From: a beta proteobacterium MWH-UniP1
GTDB lineage: Bacteria > Pseudomonadota > Gammaproteobacteria > Burkholderiales > Burkholderiaceae_A
DNA: 64,000 nt
Reading direction: 5' to 3'
Assembly (NCBI GenBank): GCA_036362785.1
Contig: CP143625.1
Location: 1,489,401 to 1,553,400, forward strand
Positions within the stretch are counted from its first letter, which is position 1. The number at the start of each line of letters is the position of its first letter. The notes under the pieces are model-generated. The model searched no databases and was not told where the DNA came from. It worked only from the letters and a program-made list of their open reading frames with translations. Position numbers and translations under genes: made by a program. Shown here piece after piece: positions 1 to 7,568 of the stretch.

Positions 1-572
1 TTGAATTCAACCCTGATATGGCCGCTTTGGCCACCCGAAACGCAAAACGGGCGGGGGTAGCAGACAAAGTCAAAATTATTAATGGCGACATTTTCAAAGA
101 AAATTTCTCTGAGGCGACTGTGGTCACGCTTTATCTGTTGCCGGATTTGAACTTAAAACTTCGCCCAATTATTTTGAATATGAAACCCGGCACACGGGTG
201 GTCTCGCATGCATTCACCATGGGGGATTGGGAAGCAGACCAACGCATCGATACGCAGATTGCACGGGCGTACTACTGGGTAGTGCCTGCCAATGTCGCTG
301 GCACGTGGCATTTAGAAAACATTGACGAACAGAAAGCCAAAACCACGCTAAAACTGGATCAGCGCTATCAAAAAATTGGCGGCACGATCACAGTGGGTAA
401 CGCGACCCAGCCACTGCTTGGGGCCACCATCAACGGTGATCGTCTTGCCTTTAGCTATCTGGGTGAAAAAGGCAATATCCTGCACGTGAAGGCCACCGTC
501 AAAGGCAATGAGCTGACCGGCGACTACGAGAGCGGCCTGATGTTTTCCAAGCTCAAGGGCACCCGTCGCTAA
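1..572 (+). CDS. SAM-dependent methyltransferase, 5' end missing
   Basis: The frame is open from base 3 to the stop at 570-572, so the gene begins before the window. The visible 5' residues (EFNPDMAALATRNAKRAGV) match the end of motif I and the following helix of class I Rossmann methyltransferases. They are followed by a GDIF acidic loop, a YLLPDLN segment (motif IV-like) and a KPGTRVVSH segment (post-motif). The last 90 or so residues are rich in beta strand and look like an added small barrel domain. The substrate cannot be read from the sequence. The stop codon directly abuts the ATG of the permease gene (TAAATG), so the two are probably cotranscribed and translationally coupled. Confidence 0.75.
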   Translation, partial: EFNPDMAALATRNAKRAGVADKVKIINGDIFKENFSEATVVTLYLLPDLNLKLRPIILNMKPGTRVVSHAFTMGDWEADQRIDTQIARAYYWVVPANVAGTWHLENIDEQKAKTTLKLDQRYQKIGGTITVGNATQPLLGATINGDRLAFSYLGEKGNILHVKATVKGNELTGDYESGLMFSKLKGTRR

Positions 573-1907
573 ATGAAGCACGACGATCCGCAGCGGCTGC
601 TCCACCCCTGGGGTGCAGTCGCCATTATCGTCGGCATCGTTATTGGTGCCGGTATCTTTAAAACCCCATCCATGGTGGCGGGAGTTGCTGGGGATATCGG
701 CTGGATCATGTTGATCTGGGGGGCGGGCGCGGTCGTCTCACTCGCGGGTGCGCTTTGTTACGCTGAACTTTCCACCACCTATCCCCATACGGGTGGCGAC
801 TACCATTTCTTGTCGCAAGCCTATGGCAAGAGCATCTCGTTTCTTTACGCCTGGGCCAAGGCCATGGTGATCAATACCGGATCGATCGCTCTGCTCGGAT
901 TTGTATTCGGGGATTACATGAGCCAGGTCATTGATCTTGGCCCCTACTCCACTGCGATCTGGGCCGTTGGCATTGTCTTGTTACTCACACTGATCAACAT
1001 CGCAGGCATTCATGCGTCTGCCCGCGTTCAAACAGTGATGACCATTTCCGAAGTGCTCGGACTGATTGGGGTGGTGATTGCGGGATTCATGCTGACCGCT
1101 CCGGCGGGTGCCGCCAGCACATCGGCCGCATTTTCATCCACACCACCGCTGGGCATGATGGGCCTGGCCATGGTCTTTGTTCTGCTGACCTATGGGGGCT
1201 GGAATGAATCCGCCTACATTAGCGCAGAAGTCAAAGGCGGCCCACGCACCATGGTGCGTGTCATTGTGATCAGCCTAACGGTGATCGCCCTTGTCTATTT
1301 GTTGGTAAATGCAGCATTACTGCACGGCCTGGGCATTAAGGGGCTGGCTGAGAGCAAAGCAGCCGGGGCCACGGTAATGGAGGCTGCTTTTGGCCCCTGG
1401 GGGCAAAAAGCAATTGGTGTGATCGTTGCAGTGTCGGCACTTACCAGCATCAATGCCACCATGGTGGTGGGTGCTCGGTCGAACCATGCCTTGGGCAAAG
1501 ACTGGCACAAACTGCGGTTCCTGGCCCAATGGGAAGGCAGCAAAGGGTCCCCAACACCAGCCTATCTGATTCAATCGGCGATCGCCTTGGCCTTAATTGG
1601 TTTTGGCACCATGCAGGCCGATGGCTTTGAGACCATGGTGGAATTCACGGCACCAATTTTTTGGGTGTTTTTGTTTCTGGTGGGCATCTCGATTTTTGTG
1701 CTGCGTTTCCGGGACAAACATCGTGAGCGACCATTCCGTGTACCGCTTTATCCCGTAACGCCGATTGTCTTTTGCTTATCGAGTGCCTATTTGGCCTACT
1801 CCAGCATCACTTACGCAGCCAGTAAAAATGCAGCCCATGTGGCGCTATGGGTGATGGTTGTGGGGGTGGTTGCACTTGGCCTTTTGAAACGGGCGCGCGC
1901 CCAATAA
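573..1907 (+). CDS. APC-superfamily amino acid permease
   Basis: The 444-residue protein has about 12 hydrophobic segments. The first carries the glycine-rich GIVIGAGIFKTPS loop typical of amino acid/polyamine/organocation transporters (L-type LAT/YkfD-like branch), where the broken helix binds the substrate amino group. It should sit in the inner membrane and import or exchange amino acids; the particular substrate is not evident. The start was taken as the ATG immediately after the methyltransferase stop, with no intergenic base. A strong terminator follows the stop, so this gene ends the transcript. Confidence 0.85.
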   Translation: MKHDDPQRLLHPWGAVAIIVGIVIGAGIFKTPSMVAGVAGDIGWIMLIWGAGAVVSLAGALCYAELSTTYPHTGGDYHFLSQAYGKSISFLYAWAKAMVINTGSIALLGFVFGDYMSQVIDLGPYSTAIWAVGIVLLLTLINIAGIHASARVQTVMTISEVLGLIGVVIAGFMLTAPAGAASTSAAFSSTPPLGMMGLAMVFVLLTYGGWNESAYISAEVKGGPRTMVRVIVISLTVIALVYLLVNAALLHGLGIKGLAESKAAGATVMEAAFGPWGQKAIGVIVAVSALTSINATMVVGARSNHALGKDWHKLRFLAQWEGSKGSPTPAYLIQSAIALALIGFGTMQADGFETMVEFTAPIFWVFLFLVGISIFVLRFRDKHRERPFRVPLYPVTPIVFCLSSAYLAYSSITYAASKNAAHVALWVMVVGVVALGLLKRARAQ

Positions 1908-1909
1908 AA

Positions 1910-1938
1910 AACCCGCTTGGTTTCGCAAGCGGGTTTTC
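1910..1938. terminator. Bidirectional rho-independent terminator
   Basis: A 9-bp stem (ACCCGCTTG at 1911-1919 with CAAGCGGGT at 1926-1934) encloses a 6-nt loop. It is preceded by an A run and followed by T residues, so it can end both the permease transcript and the convergent tctC-type transcript. Confidence 0.85.
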
Positions 1939-1956
1939 AAAGCACGACCAGCAGGC

Positions 1957-2946
1957 TTAGTCGATCTTGGCGCCAGAGTCTTTCACAACCTTGGCCCATT
2001 TGGTGACCTCAGCACTAACCATCTTGGCAAACTCATCAGGGCCCAAGCCGCCAGGCTCAGAACCCAGGGTCTTCCACACATCTTGCAGCTCTTTGGTTGC
2101 AAGTGCCTTGACCACTTCCTGATGCATCTTGGTGATGACCGGGCGGGGAGTGCCGGCCGGTGCCCAGATGCCGTACCAGGTACCGGCATTAAAACCCTTC
2201 AGTCCCAACTCGGTCAGTGAAGGAACATCTGGCAGTGCATAAGAGCGCTTTTCGCTGGTGACGGCAATGGCAGTCAGCTTGCCGGTCTTGATCTGGGGCG
2301 CCGAGGTACCGAGTCCGTCGAACATCATGTCGACCTGGCCGGCCAACAAATCGGCCATGGCTGGGCCAGCACCACGGTATGGAATATGGGTAATGCGGGT
2401 GCCGGTTGCGCCCTTGAACAACTCGCCAATCAGATGGTGGGCGGTGCCGCTACCTGCTGAGCCGTAGTTCAACTTACCAGGGCGCTCTTTTACAAACTTT
2501 AAGAATTCAGCGTAATTCTTCACGGGCACCTTGGAAGGGTTCACCACGATCACATTAGGTACAGACGACAACAAAGTGACGGGCACCAGATCTTTTTGCA
2601 GGTCGTACCCGAGCTTGGGGTACATGGAGACTGCGATGGTGTGGTGAACTGCACCAACCAAGAAGTTGTAGCCATCTGCTGGGGACTTGGCTGCGATATC
2701 CGCACCAATTGTGCCACCGCCGCCGCCACGGTTATCAATCACAAAGGATTGACCCAACTGGCCGGTGAGTACCTTTGCAAGTGGGCGGGCAAACGCATCG
2801 GTGCCGCCACCTGCAGCAAAGGGAACCACTAACCGAACAGGCTTGGTGGGCCATGCGGCCTGCGCATTGGCCTGACTGGCCAAAGAGGGCAATACCGCTG
2901 CAGCAGCAACACCCTGCACAAACTGACGACGATTGATCTTGGACAT
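1957..2946 (-). CDS. Bug/TctC-family periplasmic solute-binding protein
   Basis: The 329-residue protein has a twin-arginine-like leader (RRQFVQG at about residues 6-12, hydrophobic stretch, ANAQA cleavage region near residue 30). The mature protein then opens with WPTKPVRLVVPFAAGGGTD, the hallmark of the tripartite tricarboxylate transporter (TTT) extracytoplasmic receptors that are greatly expanded in Burkholderiales. Family members bind carboxylates, nicotinate or similar acids in the periplasm. No TctA/TctB membrane partner is adjacent, so this is an orphan receptor as many are. A clear AAAGGAGA ribosome site lies 5 nt before the ATG. Confidence 0.9.
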   Translation of the reverse strand: MSKINRRQFVQGVAAAAVLPSLASQANAQAAWPTKPVRLVVPFAAGGGTDAFARPLAKVLTGQLGQSFVIDNRGGGGGTIGADIAAKSPADGYNFLVGAVHHTIAVSMYPKLGYDLQKDLVPVTLLSSVPNVIVVNPSKVPVKNYAEFLKFVKERPGKLNYGSAGSGTAHHLIGELFKGATGTRITHIPYRGAGPAMADLLAGQVDMMFDGLGTSAPQIKTGKLTAIAVTSEKRSYALPDVPSLTELGLKGFNAGTWYGIWAPAGTPRPVITKMHQEVVKALATKELQDVWKTLGSEPGGLGPDEFAKMVSAEVTKWAKVVKDSGAKID

Positions 2947-3082
2947 CTTGTCTCCTTTAAAAATTTAGTCGCCAAGGATGTCAGAACTCGCAAGCTTTGT
3001 GGCTTCGGGAAATCCCCTGAACCCGTCAGTGACATCCGTCACCGCGGCAATCTTGAAAGTTCTTGCGTGGCATAATTTGGCT

Positions 3083-3355
3083 ATGGCTAGAACTGTGCAA
3101 TGCATCAAATTAGGTCGAGAAGCCGAAGGCTTAGACTTTCCTCCCGTTCCAGGTGAAATGGGCAAAAAACTCTGGCAGTCTGTCTCGAAAGAGGCCTGGC
3201 AGGACTGGATTCGTCAGCAGACCATGCTGGTAAATGAATACCGCTTAAATCTATCAGATCCAAAGGCCCGCAAATACTTGGCCCAGCAGATGGAAAACCA
3301 TTTCTTTGGCACGGGTGCCGATACGGCATCGGGCTACGTGCCCCCACCAAAATAA
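3083..3355 (+). CDS. yggX: Fe(2+)-trafficking / oxidative damage protection protein
   Basis: The 90-residue protein begins [11 protein letters not shown], with the near-N-terminal cysteine (Cys7) and the EAEGLDFPP and [13 protein letters not shown] segments diagnostic of YggX. The family protects iron-sulfur clusters and may carry labile ferrous iron in the cytosol. I chose the ATG at 3083 because the open frame further upstream (from 2978) has no family similarity. It is divergent from the TctC gene and convergent with phoU. Confidence 0.93.
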   Translation: MARTVQCIKLGREAEGLDFPPVPGEMGKKLWQSVSKEAWQDWIRQQTMLVNEYRLNLSDPKARKYLAQQMENHFFGTGADTASGYVPPPK

Positions 3356-3400
3356 GACAAGGCTAGTGGGTTGCCCGGACAAATAATCTCTGGGGAAATA

Positions 3401-3430
3401 AAAAAAGCGGACTTTACAGTCCGCTTTTTT
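3401..3430. terminator. Bidirectional rho-independent terminator
   Basis: The stem GCGGACT (3407-3413) / AGTCCGC (3418-3424) has a 4-nt loop and is flanked by A6 on the left and T6 on the right. It serves both yggX and the convergent phoU transcript. Confidence 0.9.
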
Positions 3431-3450
3431 GCATCTATGAGTTAGATCAA

Positions 3451-4158
3451 TCAGTCCGCTTGAACTTCGCGTTCAACATCTTCCACATCAAGGTGGCGAA
3501 CATCACGCCCCTTGACCATGTAGACCACATGCTCGGACATGTTCTTGGAGTGGTCGCCGATGCGCTCCAAGGCTTTCGCAATAAAGAGCAGATCAATTGA
3601 TCGAGAAATCGTGCGCGTGTCCTCGATCATGTAGCTAATCAGCAGGCGCAGCGTGTTACGGAATTGGTCATCGACACTGATGTCTTGGCGAATCACCTCG
3701 GGCAAGGTTGAAGAATCATTGCGCGCAAAAGCATCTAATGACTGACGCATCATCTTAAGCACCAGCCCATACATCGACGATAGGTCAATGCGCGGCGCAA
3801 AACTTCCCGCATTCGTATCGTGAATCATTAGTGACATACGGGCGATCTTTTCAGCTTCGTCACCAATTCGCTCAAGATCACGAATCATCTTCATGCAGGT
3901 CAGCACGAAACGCAGGTCCGCTGCTGTGGGCTGGCGACGGGCAATCACATGGTTGCAGCGGTCATCAATCTCAATTTCCATGCGATTGACTTGTTTTTCT
4001 CTGTGCAGGACGTCTTTTAACAGGGGCACATCGGAATCTTCCAAGCCCTGAACGGCGCTCTTGATCATGCCCTCGACCAGGCCGCCCAACTCCAGAACGC
4101 TGGTTCGGATGGTCTCTAGCTCTTTGTCGAATTCTTTTGAAATGTGTTGTAGCGGCAT
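3451..4158 (-). CDS. phoU: Phosphate transport regulator PhoU
   Basis: The 235-residue protein is two PhoU repeats of three helices each. The conserved metal-binding-type segments DLERIGDEAEKIA and LERIGDHSKNM lie in repeats 1 and 2. PhoU links the Pst transporter to the PhoR sensor kinase and restrains Pho signalling when phosphate is plentiful; it acts at the inner face of the cytoplasmic membrane. Here it is not part of the pst operon, which lies more than 9 kb away and ends in its own terminator. It has its own Pho-box promoter overlapping the end of rpiA. The ATG at 4158 matches the normal family length. Confidence 0.95.
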   Translation of the reverse strand: MPLQHISKEFDKELETIRTSVLELGGLVEGMIKSAVQGLEDSDVPLLKDVLHREKQVNRMEIEIDDRCNHVIARRQPTAADLRFVLTCMKMIRDLERIGDEAEKIARMSLMIHDTNAGSFAPRIDLSSMYGLVLKMMRQSLDAFARNDSSTLPEVIRQDISVDDQFRNTLRLLISYMIEDTRTISRSIDLLFIAKALERIGDHSKNMSEHVVYMVKGRDVRHLDVEDVEREVQAD

Positions 4159-4220
4159 GCCTCACCCTTTAGCGAATAACGAAGGACCAACCCACCCGCC
4201 AGGGTAGGCCAATTTTGCCG

Positions 4221-4254
4221 AGTGTAGCCCAGACGTGTTTCAGTTTTGTGTCAG
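4221..4254 (-). promoter_or_regulatory. Pho box and promoter of phoU
   Basis: On the minus strand there are two 7-mers 11 bp apart, CTGACAC (4248-4254) and CTGAAAC (4237-4243), each matching 6 of 7 positions of CTGT(A/C)A(C/T). A 10-nt spacer separates them from a -10-like TACACT (4221-4226). This is the geometry of PhoB-activated promoters, where the box replaces the -35. It overlaps the rpiA stop codon, so phoU is expected to respond to phosphate starvation independently of rpiA. Binding is inferred. Confidence 0.65.
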
Positions 4255-4914
4255 CCGGGCAACACCGCTGGCCGCGGCCACCAGCGCCACATCCGCCCGA
4301 CGCAGGGCAAAAATCCCGTTGGTGACCACCCCGGGGATCTGATTTAGGGCCGTCTCCATAGCGACTGGGTCCGAAATCGAGAGCCCATGGACGTCCAGAA
4401 TGGGGTGGCCGTTATCCGTCAGGACTCCAATCCTTCGGCGCGGGTCTCCGCCCAGGGCACGTATCGCCCAAGAAACAGGGGTGATGGCGGACTCGATAAC
4501 CTCAATGGGCAAGGGGAACCTGCCAAGACACTGAACCTGCTTGGAGGCATCCACAATGCAAACAAAGCGCTTGGCAGCGCTGGCCACGATCTTTTCCTGG
4601 GTCAGCGCGGCACCACCCCCCTTGATCATGCAGAGCTTGGGGTCAATTTCGTCAGCCCCATCGATATACAAATCCATGGGGGCGTCTAACTGGTCAAGGC
4701 CGATGACTTTATAGCCCAAGGACTGAAGCCGAGCGGAACTGCGCTGCGAGCTTGAAATTGCAGCAGCCAAGCGCACGCCGGCGCCAGCCAGGGCATCAAT
4801 GAATAAATCGACCGTAGATCCGGTCCCAACGCCAAGCACAGAGTCTTGCGCTACTTCTGCGACTGCAGCCCTGGCCACGGCCAGCTTGAGCGCCTGTTGA
4901 TCGGGGATCGTCAT
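4240..4914 (-). CDS. rpiA: Ribose-5-phosphate isomerase A
   Basis: The 224-residue enzyme interconverts ribose-5-phosphate and ribulose-5-phosphate in the non-oxidative pentose phosphate pathway. Visible family motifs are GTGST (phosphate loop, near residue 32), DGADEID (catalytic Asp region) and the KGGGAALTQEK catalytic segment. I placed the start at 4914 (MTIPDQQALK) because an AAGGA ribosome site lies just upstream and the length then fits the family; the frame stays open to 4977 without similarity. It is divergent from the YkgJ-type gene. Confidence 0.95.
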   Translation of the reverse strand: MTIPDQQALKLAVARAAVAEVAQDSVLGVGTGSTVDLFIDALAGAGVRLAAAISSSQRSSARLQSLGYKVIGLDQLDAPMDLYIDGADEIDPKLCMIKGGGAALTQEKIVASAAKRFVCIVDASKQVQCLGRFPLPIEVIESAITPVSWAIRALGGDPRRRIGVLTDNGHPILDVHGLSISDPVAMETALNQIPGVVTNGIFALRRADVALVAAASGVARLTQN

Positions 4915-4948
4915 ACAATCCTTTCTTTGAATACAAAAGGATTGTGCC

Positions 4949-5335
4949 ATGTCCAAAGCCAAATACGATTGCAGCAAGTGTCCCGGTTACTGCTGCAGTT
5001 ATCCCAGAATTACCGTCACCAAAAAAGACGTGAAACGGCTAGCGGAGCATTTCGGCATGACCGAGGCGGCGGCATGGAAGAAATTCATCACCCAGTACAC
5101 CGTTGAGGAAGGCGATGAAAAAGGCGAGGTTGAAAATATCCTGAAGCATCAGAAGGATGATGTCTACGCAACCATCTGCCAATTCTTTGACAAAGATGAG
5201 CGCCGTTGCACAATCTACAAGGCGCGCCCCAGCGTCTGCCGTGAGTACCCAGATGGCAAGACCTGTGGCTATTACAACTTCCTGAAATTCGAGCGAAAGC
5301 ACCAAGGCGACAAGGAATTTATTCCCAGCGCATAA
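4949..5335 (+). CDS. YkgJ-family cysteine-cluster protein
   Basis: The 128-residue protein carries the CxxCxxxCC pattern near the N terminus (Cys at about 8, 11, 15 and 16) and later cysteines in CQFFD, RRCTIY, SVCREYP and KTCGYY. This is the arrangement of the YkgJ/zinc- or iron-chelating domain. The family has no settled biochemical role; metal or iron-sulfur binding is inferred from the cysteines. It is transcribed divergently from rpiA, and only one base separates its stop from the end of the convergent glycosyltransferase gene. Confidence 0.8.
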   Translation: MSKAKYDCSKCPGYCCSYPRITVTKKDVKRLAEHFGMTEAAAWKKFITQYTVEEGDEKGEVENILKHQKDDVYATICQFFDKDERRCTIYKARPSVCREYPDGKTCGYYNFLKFERKHQGDKEFIPSA

Positions 5336-5336
5336 G

Positions 5337-6527
5337 CTAAGTGGTCTGAAGTGCAACGCCAAGCATGACGCTCTCGGTTTTCTTCAGAATCTTCGACCAA
5401 CCCTGACCAAGGGTTACCCGCCGTGCTGCTCGGCCCAGAGAAGACCGAAACTCTGGGTCGGCAGCCAGCCGATGAGCAATCGCGACGAATCCACGCTTGT
5501 CGCCAAGACTTGCCAAACACCCGCTCTCGGCATCCCGAATCAACTGCCGCGCTGCTGCGCAGTCAAAAGCGGCCACCGCCAAGCCACTGGCCATCGCCTC
5601 CAAGGTCACGTTACCAAAGGTTTCCGTCACGCTAGGAAACAGAAAAACGTCGCCGCTCGCATAGTGGGCGGCGAGGGCCTCTCCGCGTTGGGTCCCCGTA
5701 AAAACGGCATCAGGGCAGGCCTTAGCAATCTGTTCGCGTAGCGGCCCGTCGCCAACGAAAACCAAACGAACATCACCGCCACTGTCGCGGATTTGCTGAT
5801 ACGCCTTAACGGTGAGATCCAGGTTTTTCTCTGCAGCAATTCTGCCCACGGAGAGCAGCACCGTCGTCTTCGGCCCCACACCCCAGCTACTTCGCAAGGC
5901 CAAAGAGCGCTTTGCCGGATCGAATAGATCGGTATCAATGCCCCGCGGGACCACCACCAGTCGCTGAAATCCCAGGAGAGCTAAGGATTGATGTAATTCA
6001 TCGGTGGGCACCATCGTGCACTGAGTAGTGTTGTGAAACTTACGCATGTAGCCAAGAATGGCTTTTTTAAGAAAACCAAGGTTATAAAACGCACTGTAAG
6101 CGTGAAAGTTAGTTCGAAAGTCCGACGTAATCGGAATCTTTAACTTTTTCGCAGCCTGTATTGCCGACCAGCCCAACGGACCTTCTGTCGCGACATGAAC
6201 CAGATCAGGTCGATGACGGGACCAAAGCCTGACCAAGTAACGCTTGGCTGGCAGACCAAGCTTTAATTCGGGATACATTGGAATTGGGATACCCCGCACC
6301 AGAGACTCGTTGTCCTGGCCCTCTGGCACCGGAGCCCCCAATGGGCGTGGGCGCACCAACCAGACATCATGGCCCAGCGATTGCAGCCCCTCAACAATAC
6401 GCTGCAGTGTCATGGCAACGCCGTTGACATCCGGTGGATAGGTTTCTGTAACAAACGAAATTCTTAGTTGTCGGCGGGCGCCGAGAAAGGGCCTTACTTC
6501 AATCGCAGGCAGGTCAGGTAAATCCAT
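5337..6527 (-). CDS. GT4-family glycosyltransferase, Pho-box controlled
   Basis: The 396-residue GT-B enzyme has an N-terminal acceptor domain opening with FVTETYPPDVNGVA. Its C-terminal nucleotide-sugar domain contains SVGRIAAEKN and the E-x7-E motif in TETFGNVTLEAM. This profile resembles GT4 enzymes that glycosylate diacylglycerol or phosphatidylinositol (MgtA/PimB/Agt-like). The promoter region carries tandem Pho boxes with two perfect CTGTCAT repeats. I infer a role in making phosphate-free glycolipids when phosphate is scarce, as described for agt genes in other proteobacteria. No plcP phospholipase is visible nearby. The acceptor and sugar remain unproven. Confidence 0.85.
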   Translation of the reverse strand: MDLPDLPAIEVRPFLGARRQLRISFVTETYPPDVNGVAMTLQRIVEGLQSLGHDVWLVRPRPLGAPVPEGQDNESLVRGIPIPMYPELKLGLPAKRYLVRLWSRHRPDLVHVATEGPLGWSAIQAAKKLKIPITSDFRTNFHAYSAFYNLGFLKKAILGYMRKFHNTTQCTMVPTDELHQSLALLGFQRLVVVPRGIDTDLFDPAKRSLALRSSWGVGPKTTVLLSVGRIAAEKNLDLTVKAYQQIRDSGGDVRLVFVGDGPLREQIAKACPDAVFTGTQRGEALAAHYASGDVFLFPSVTETFGNVTLEAMASGLAVAAFDCAAARQLIRDAESGCLASLGDKRGFVAIAHRLAADPEFRSSLGRAARRVTLGQGWSKILKKTESVMLGVALQTT

Positions 6528-6534
6528 GACCGCA

Positions 6535-6590
6535 AGCCTAGGGCTGCATCATAACGGTTACATGACAGAAAAAAGAAACTTCTATGACAG
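6535..6590 (-). promoter_or_regulatory. Tandem Pho boxes before the glycosyltransferase
   Basis: Reading on the minus strand, four 7-mers lie on an 11-bp period: CTGTCAT (6584-6590), GTTTCTT (6573-6579), CTGTCAT (6562-6568) and CCGTTAT (6551-6557). Two are perfect Pho half-sites. A -10-like TGTAAC (6557-6562) lies 10 nt after the first pair, and TAGGCT (6535-6540) lies 10 nt after the second pair. If the second is used, the transcript would begin at or next to the ATG at 6527. Confidence 0.7.
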
Positions 6591-6611
6591 GGTTTTAATT
6601 GCGCATTTAAT

Positions 6612-6656
6612 CTGAAAGAAATGTGTCATGAATCTGACATGATCAAAGTGCAGAGT
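6612..6656 (+). promoter_or_regulatory. Triple Pho half-site before the Mpo1-like gene
   Basis: Three 7-mers on an 11-bp period face the rightward gene: CTGAAAG (6612-6618), GTGTCAT (6623-6629) and CTGACAT (6634-6640). The hexamer 10 nt further on (CAGAGT, 6651-6656) is only a weak -10. Together with the leftward array this makes 6551-6640 a divergent Pho control region. Confidence 0.55.
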
Positions 6657-6722
6657 TCGGGCTTACCAAAAAAATTGCCAAGTATGGCGACACATGTTCA
6701 ATTGCCCGAAGGGAGAGCGCAA

Positions 6723-7163
6723 ATGGCCAACGCACTAAAACAACTCTATGAAGCGATAGAAGTGCAACGCTGGGATGATCATCGTTATTACCATCAGAGC
6801 CGAATCAACCAGTCGCTACATTTTGTGAGTGCGTTATCGTTTTTAGCGGCTTATGCATTGTTGTTCGTTGACCCTGTGATGGCAGCCTTGATTGCCTGGC
6901 TGGTGGCAATGACCACCCGGCAGGCTGGCCACTTCTTCTTTGAATCAAAAGACTATGACGTGATCAACCAAGCCACGCATGAGTACAAAGAAGCCATCAA
7001 GGTGGGCTACAACCTAAACCGCAAGGTCGTGCTGTTATCGGTCTGGGCGGCCATTCCGGTATTTGCATTTGTCTGGCCCCCCGCCATCACCTGGGCTGTG
7101 CCAGAACTCTTTGAGGATTCCGCCTTGCGAATGATCGGTATGGCCTGGTTGTTTCTGGGGGTA
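6723..7163 (+). pseudogene. Mpo1-like membrane protein, 3' end lost
   Basis: From the ATG at 6723 (ribosome site GAAGGGAGA 8 nt upstream) about 146 residues read as a membrane protein. The segment order is YHQSRINQSLHF, two hydrophobic helices, HFFFESKDYD, and another hydrophobic pair ending in AWLFLGV. The outline resembles Mpo1/YGL010w-type (DUF962-like) proteins, though I hold that assignment loosely. At about 7161 the sequence switches to the antisense of a class III aminotransferase gene. The frame stays open by chance to 7553, but that part is not protein-like for this family. The C-terminal part is therefore missing. Confidence 0.6.
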
Positions 7164-7520
7164 GCGGGCCAAACGCACTGCCTGCATCACCGCCTCGGTA
7201 CCCGACATATGAAACGACACCTCGTCCATGCCGGAGATGTCGATCAATTCGCTCACCACCTGCCCAATTGCCGGATGGTAGCCCCCCAAAAATGGACCCA
7301 AGGGTTTGGCCTGTGTCACGGCCTGATCAATTGTCTCTTTGTAAAAATCCAACCCAAAAAGATTCACGCCATAGCAGCCACTGACATCAATAAAGCGCTG
7401 CCCATCCAAATCAGTCAGCCAGGCACCCTGACTCTGCTGCCAAATGTTGCCAACCGAGAGCCGGTCCAGGCTTGCATTACGAAATTGAAACGGAATCCGA
7501 TATCGCTTGGTCAGCTGAAT
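7161..7520 (-). pseudogene. Class III PLP aminotransferase fragment (N-terminal part)
   Basis: About 120 residues match the N-terminal portion of glutamate-1-semialdehyde-type class III aminotransferases: RLSVGNIW, the strand pair WLTDLDGQRFIDVSG, the loop GGYHPAIG, and the cofactor-phosphate segment SGTEAVMQAVRLARY. Everything after RLARY, including the catalytic lysine and the large domain, is missing because the sequence joins the Mpo1-like gene there. The 5' end is also unclear. The frame runs back to a GTG at 7586 that overlaps psd, but there is no ATG near the expected N terminus (TKRYRIPFQF, 7513 leftward) and no ribosome site. It cannot encode an active enzyme as it stands. Confidence 0.75.
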
Positions 7521-7533
7521 TTCAGATGGGGAC

Positions 7534-7567
7534 GTTGTATTACACCAACATGACGAATAGATGACGA
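7534..7567 (-). promoter_or_regulatory. Triple Pho half-site between aminotransferase and psd
   Basis: On the minus strand TCGTCAT (7561-7567), TCGTCAT (7550-7556) and GTGTAAT (7539-7545) repeat every 11 bp. A -10-like TACAAC (7534-7539) lies 10 nt after the first pair. This would drive the broken aminotransferase gene. The array lies immediately before the psd ATG. Confidence 0.5.
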
Positions 7568-7568
7568 T

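Noticed and set aside
2990-3045. Repeated GTCAG/GTCAC words between tctC and yggX as a possible Pho box.
   Set aside because: The spacing of the best pair is 13 bp rather than 11, and no -10 hexamer follows at 10 nt.
2978-3082. An N-terminal extension of yggX.
   Set aside because: The added 35 residues have no similarity to the family; MARTVQC at 3083 is the normal start.
6621-7553. A 310-codon open frame that could be called a two-domain membrane protein.
   Set aside because: The second half is the antisense of an aminotransferase gene with clear family motifs on the other strand; the frame is open by chance across the junction.
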